DNA from: an uncultured Gammaproteobacteria bacterium
GTDB lineage: Bacteria; Pseudomonadota; Gammaproteobacteria; Arenicellales; Poriferihabitantaceae
Length of the DNA: 8,955 nt
Assembly (NCBI GenBank): GCA_938021685.1
Contig: CALIFM010000184.1
Coordinates: 1-8,955 of the forward strand
Direction of reading: 5' to 3'
Notes under the pieces: model-generated
Seen by the model: only the letters and a program-made list of their open reading frames with translations
Told to the model about the DNA's origin: nothing
The model's database searches: none
Made by a program: the position numbers and the translations under genes
Part shown: piece by piece, positions 6,586 to 8,955 of the stretch
How the letters are laid out: every line of letters starts with the position of its first letter
Position numbering within the stretch: the first letter of the stretch is position 1

Positions 6586-7944
6586 TTAAGCAACATTCAA
6601 TACTTTTTGATGCGCGCCGCCAATGGCTTCACCGCGCAGTGAATTGACAAACCCTTGTGTGATATTTACCCGCACAAACCGTCCTGTCCAACTTGAAGAA
6701 CCAGCAAAGATAACTGAACGATTATTTTCAGTACGCCCGGTCAGTTCATCAGCATTTTTGCGTGATGGCCCATCAACCAACACGATTTGCTCGCTGCCCA
6801 CCATGTCACTGCTGATTTGCGTAGACATTTCATTGATGCGCGCTTGCAAGTTAGCCAGCCTTTGTTTTTTAACTTCCATTGGCACGTCATCCGCTAACTC
6901 AGCAGCGGGCGTGCCAGGTCGTTGACTATAAATAAAGCTAAATGATTGGTCGTAGTTAATTCTCTCAATCAAGGCCATCGTTTCGCCAAAGTCATCTTCT
7001 GTCTCGCCAGGAAAGCCGATAATGAAATCGGATGACATTGAGATATCAGGGCGCACAGCTCGTAGCTTATCAACGATTTCAATATAAGACGCAGCAGTAT
7101 AACCACGCTTCATTAATTGCAAAATGCGGTCTGAACCGGACTGAACTGGCAAGTGTAAATGGCTAACCAGCTCTGGTGTGTCGGCATACACCTCAATCAG
7201 CTCATCGTTAAAGTGTACAGGGTGCGAAGTGGTGTAACGCAGCCTATCAATGCCCTCAATCGCTGCGACATAACGTAATAACTGAGCAAAATTAATTTTA
7301 TCGCCATCATGGGTTTCGCCTGAGTAACCATTGACGTTTTGTCCCAGCAGGTTAACTTCACGTACACCCTGCTGTGCCAAGCTGTATATCTCTTCGATCA
7401 CGTCATCAAAGGGGCGGCTGAATTCCGTACCACGAGTGTACGGCACCACACAAAAACTGCAATACTTGCTACAGCCTTCCATGATCGACACAAATGCCTT
7501 CGCGCCCTGCACGCTGGGTGCAGGCAAGTTATCGAATTTTTCCATTTCAGGAAAGCTAATATCGATTGATTTAAGGTGTCGTTCCGCTTTAACGGCATCT
7601 AGCATTTTTGGCAAACGATGTAAGGTTTGGGGGCCAAACACGATATCAACATACGGTGCACGCTTAATGATCATCTCACCTTCTTGAGATGCTACGCAGC
7701 CACCCACACCAATCACCAAATTTGGGTTTTTTTCTTTAATTTTGCGCCAGCGGCCTAGCTGCGAAAACACTTTTTCTTGTGCCTTTTCACGCACTGAACA
7801 AGTATTAAGTAATAATACGTCAGCACTATGCTCATCATCAGTGGCTTGCAAGCCATGACTGTTAGCTAGTAAGTCGGCCATGCGCGATGAATCATATTCA
7901 TTCATCTGACACCCGTTGGTTTTAACAAATAGTTTTTCTGGCAC
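6586..7944 (-). CDS. miaB: tRNA-2-methylthio-N6-dimethylallyladenosine synthase
   Basis: MiaB is a radical-SAM methylthiotransferase that converts i6A37 to ms2i6A37 in tRNAs reading UNN codons. With the start chosen here it has 452 residues. An N-terminal UPF0004 domain binds an auxiliary 4Fe-4S cluster through Cys12 (GCQMNEYDS), Cys49 (NTCSVREKA) and Cys83 (GGCVASQEG). The radical-SAM CxxxCxxC is Cys158/162/165 (CSKYCSFC), and a TRAM RNA-binding domain occupies about 380-445. I prefer GTG at 7942-7944 because the protein then begins MPEKLFVKT, as the family does, with the cysteines within two residues of E. coli positions. No clear Shine-Dalgarno precedes it. An in-frame GTG at 8014-8016 would add 24 largely hydrophobic residues and cannot be excluded. 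The residue before GCQMN is Asn, where an aromatic is usual. It is first gene of the miaB-ybeZ-ybeY-lnt cluster. Confidence 0.96.
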   Translation of the reverse strand: MPEKLFVKTNGCQMNEYDSSRMADLLANSHGLQATDDEHSADVLLLNTCSVREKAQEKVFSQLGRWRKIKEKNPNLVIGVGGCVASQEGEMIIKRAPYVDIVFGPQTLHRLPKMLDAVKAERHLKSIDISFPEMEKFDNLPAPSVQGAKAFVSIMEGCSKYCSFCVVPYTRGTEFSRPFDDVIEEIYSLAQQGVREVNLLGQNVNGYSGETHDGDKINFAQLLRYVAAIEGIDRLRYTTSHPVHFNDELIEVYADTPELVSHLHLPVQSGSDRILQLMKRGYTAASYIEIVDKLRAVRPDISMSSDFIIGFPGETEDDFGETMALIERINYDQSFSFIYSQRPGTPAAELADDVPMEVKKQRLANLQARINEMSTQISSDMVGSEQIVLVDGPSRKNADELTGRTENNRSVIFAGSSSWTGRFVRVNITQGFVNSLRGEAIGGAHQKVLNVA

Positions 7945-7975
7945 GAAAATAATTAGCGCAAAATAATACTGCGCG

Positions 7976-7981
7976 ATTTTA
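7976..7981 (-). promoter_or_regulatory. Candidate -10 (TAAAAT) for miaB
   Basis: TAAAAT on the minus strand lies 31 bases before the preferred miaB GTG and would give a leader of roughly 25 bases. The -35 (ATATCA, 18-base spacer) is poor. If this is the real promoter, the longer GTG start at 8016 would not be transcribed. Motif evidence only. Confidence 0.22.
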
Positions 7982-8016
7982 CCTCTAGATATAATAAATT
8001 GATATGCCAAAGCCAC

Positions 8017-8208
8017 TAGCTGTACCTACAAAAAGTACCTTAAACCTTAGCAATATCACTACTTACAGTATAAAACAGCTTAAAAGCAGGTTTCTCGTTT
8101 TATCAATTAGGCGTAATATAGGCTTAATAAATCAACATCTAAGTATGTTTAGTTGCGCATAATTAATATGCTGAGGCAAATAAATACGCAAATACGCTAT
8201 CAACAACC
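8017..8208. other. Divergent intergenic region, miaB / HD-domain gene
   Basis: This AT-rich spacer must carry promoters for both directions. Rightward, TTCTCG (8092-8097) and TAATAT (8114-8119) are spaced 16 bases apart and form a weak candidate. No clear Shine-Dalgarno precedes the rightward ATG at 8209. Near the miaB end, GTACCT occurs twice (8022-8027 and 8035-8040) as a direct repeat with a 13-base period. I see no small RNA or further gene in it. Confidence 0.4.
8067..8072 (-). promoter_or_regulatory. Candidate -10 (TATACT) upstream of miaB
   Basis: TATACT (five of six to consensus) on the minus strand would start transcription near 8060, upstream of both possible miaB starts. No convincing -35 is present. 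It competes with the TAAAAT candidate at 7976-7981. Confidence 0.25.
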
Positions 8209-8853
8209 ATGAAGACAGTTAGCTTTTCACAAATGAAGGATGGCACCCAAGAAGACTATGACTTATTGGAGCCATTGGAACACGAATATATTGCACAACT
8301 GCCACAGCGTTTGCTAGCAGCGCTGGAAGATTTAGCGAATAGCTTGTCTGGCTATAAAATCAACCGCCTTGAGCATTCCTTACAAAGCGCCACCCTCGCT
8401 TGGCGCAGCGGGGCCGATATTGATTGGGTAGTTTGCGCCTTACTACATGACATTGGCGATGGTCTAGCGCCTTACTCTCACGACAAACTGGCTGCCGAGA
8501 TTGTGCGCCCCTTTGTACGCGAGCAATGCACCTGGGTGGTAGAGAACCACTTTGATTTTCAGAAATATTACTTCAATCATTTTTATGGCGGCAATCGTAA
8601 TGTGCGTGAGAAGCACCAAGGCAACCCTTATTACGACGATTGCGTGGATTTCTGTGAACTTTGGGATCAAGCAGCATTTAATCCTGACTATGCTAACCTA
8701 CCCTTAAGTTTTTTTGCACCCATGCTTGAAAGCGTGTTTACTCGTAAACCGTTTCAAGATGCGTATGTGCAAGCTGGCGTACGCTTACCTTTGGTCGACA
8801 CTAAAATTGCGCAGCAGCGTAATACCGATAATGATGCCACTGTAATAAACTAA
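8209..8853 (+). CDS. HD-domain metalloprotein, possible diiron oxygenase or phosphohydrolase
   Basis: This 214-residue HD-superfamily protein belongs to a conserved, mostly uncharacterised proteobacterial group. Candidate metal ligands are His56 (LEHSLQSA), His80-Asp81 (LLHDIGD), His91 (SHDKLAAE), His114 (VENHFDFQ) and Asp153 (ELWDQAAF). That six-ligand set and the 24-residue gap from the first His to the HD pair resemble, as I recall, PhnZ (His34/His58-Asp59), a mixed-valence diiron oxygenase related to myo-inositol oxygenase. A plain phosphohydrolase is the alternative. No signal peptide is present, so it is probably cytoplasmic. The ATG at 8209 gives a family-like N-terminus (MKTVSFSQMKDGTQEDY), though no clear ribosome site precedes it. 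The tail after about residue 197 is polar and likely disordered. It is divergent from miaB, and no phosphonate or inositol genes are in view to support a substrate. An exported-protein gene starts 12 bases downstream. Confidence 0.85.
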   Translation: MKTVSFSQMKDGTQEDYDLLEPLEHEYIAQLPQRLLAALEDLANSLSGYKINRLEHSLQSATLAWRSGADIDWVVCALLHDIGDGLAPYSHDKLAAEIVRPFVREQCTWVVENHFDFQKYYFNHFYGGNRNVREKHQGNPYYDDCVDFCELWDQAAFNPDYANLPLSFFAPMLESVFTRKPFQDAYVQAGVRLPLVDTKIAQQRNTDNDATVIN

Positions 8854-8865
8854 CCACCTTAAAAT

Positions 8866-8955
8866 ATGCGATTCACATCTAAACTACTACCCATGTTTAT
8901 TGCTCGATTACTCATAATACTGGGCTTACTAAGCGCGACCTCGACAATGGCACAT
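8866..8955 (+). CDS. Start of an exported protein (signal peptide only)
   Basis: Thirty codons from the ATG at 8866-8868 stay open to the window end. They encode a typical signal peptide: a short basic start (MRFTSK), a hydrophobic core (about residues 12-22, LLIILGLL) and a small-residue region ending STMA before His30, a plausible signal peptidase I site. No lipobox cysteine is seen. An internal ATG at 8893 (residue 10) is an alternative start. No Shine-Dalgarno is evident, and the gene may be co-transcribed with the HD-domain gene. The mature protein is outside the window, so no function can be given. Confidence 0.6.
   Translation, partial: MRFTSKLLPMFIARLLIILGLLSATSTMAH

Noticed and set aside
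6623..7687. Plus- and minus-strand open frames overlapping miaB (6623-6925, 7331-7687, 7339-7569, 7398-7598)
   Set aside because: All are out of frame with MiaB, which carries every expected motif across this stretch.
8464..8670. Minus-strand open frame of 68 codons inside the HD-domain gene
   Set aside because: It is antisense to the conserved metal-binding core and has no ribosome site or family features.
1..8955. Search for mobile elements, CRISPR arrays, toxin-antitoxin or defence genes, tRNA or rRNA
   Set aside because: I found no transposase or integrase motifs, no regularly spaced repeats and no tRNA-like cloverleaf; the content is conserved housekeeping genes.

Overview
The window looks like chromosomal core DNA of a Gram-negative proteobacterium. 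Lnt and the miaB-ybeZ-ybeY order point to Beta- or Gammaproteobacteria. The protein wording and the moderately AT-rich composition (judged by eye) would fit a betaproteobacterium such as a Methylophilaceae-type organism, but that placement is a guess. Nothing in the window looks like a mobile element, phage, CRISPR array, rRNA or tRNA. Genes fill nearly all of it, and no gene-free stretch exceeds about 200 bases.

Layout. Positions 1-1147 (minus) hold the N-terminal 382 codons of transketolase, cut by the left edge. After a 177-base gap with a probable tkt promoter and a weak hairpin comes a translationally coupled pair on the minus strand. These are a beta-CASP/metallo-beta-lactamase RNA-processing-type nuclease (1978-3387) and a histidine-phosphatase-fold protein (1325-1981) whose catalytic RHG triad reads RDG. 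A 124-base gap separates them from the envelope/RNA-maturation cluster, also on minus, transcribed miaB (6586-7944) > ybeZ (5524-6528) > ybeY (5058-5531) > lnt (3512-5065). The gene usually found between ybeY and lnt (corC/ybeX) is absent. Consecutive genes ybeZ-ybeY and ybeY-lnt each overlap by 8 bases, so translation is probably coupled.

A 192-base (or 264-base, if the shorter MiaB start is right) divergent region separates miaB from a rightward HD-domain protein (8209-8853). This protein carries the full metal-ligand set of the HD superfamily and resembles the PhnZ/MIOX-type diiron oxygenase branch. Twelve bases after it begins a partial gene for an exported protein, of which only the signal peptide is visible.

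How the genes fit together: MiaB modifies tRNA A37. YbeY is an endoribonuclease in rRNA maturation and ribosome quality control, and YbeZ is its PhoH-type ATPase partner. Lnt completes lipoprotein acylation in the inner membrane. The beta-CASP enzyme is also likely to act on RNA. I see no clearly new multi-gene system. The points most worth a second look are the lost nucleophile in the coupled histidine-phosphatase protein, the uncharacterised HD-domain protein, and the missing corC.
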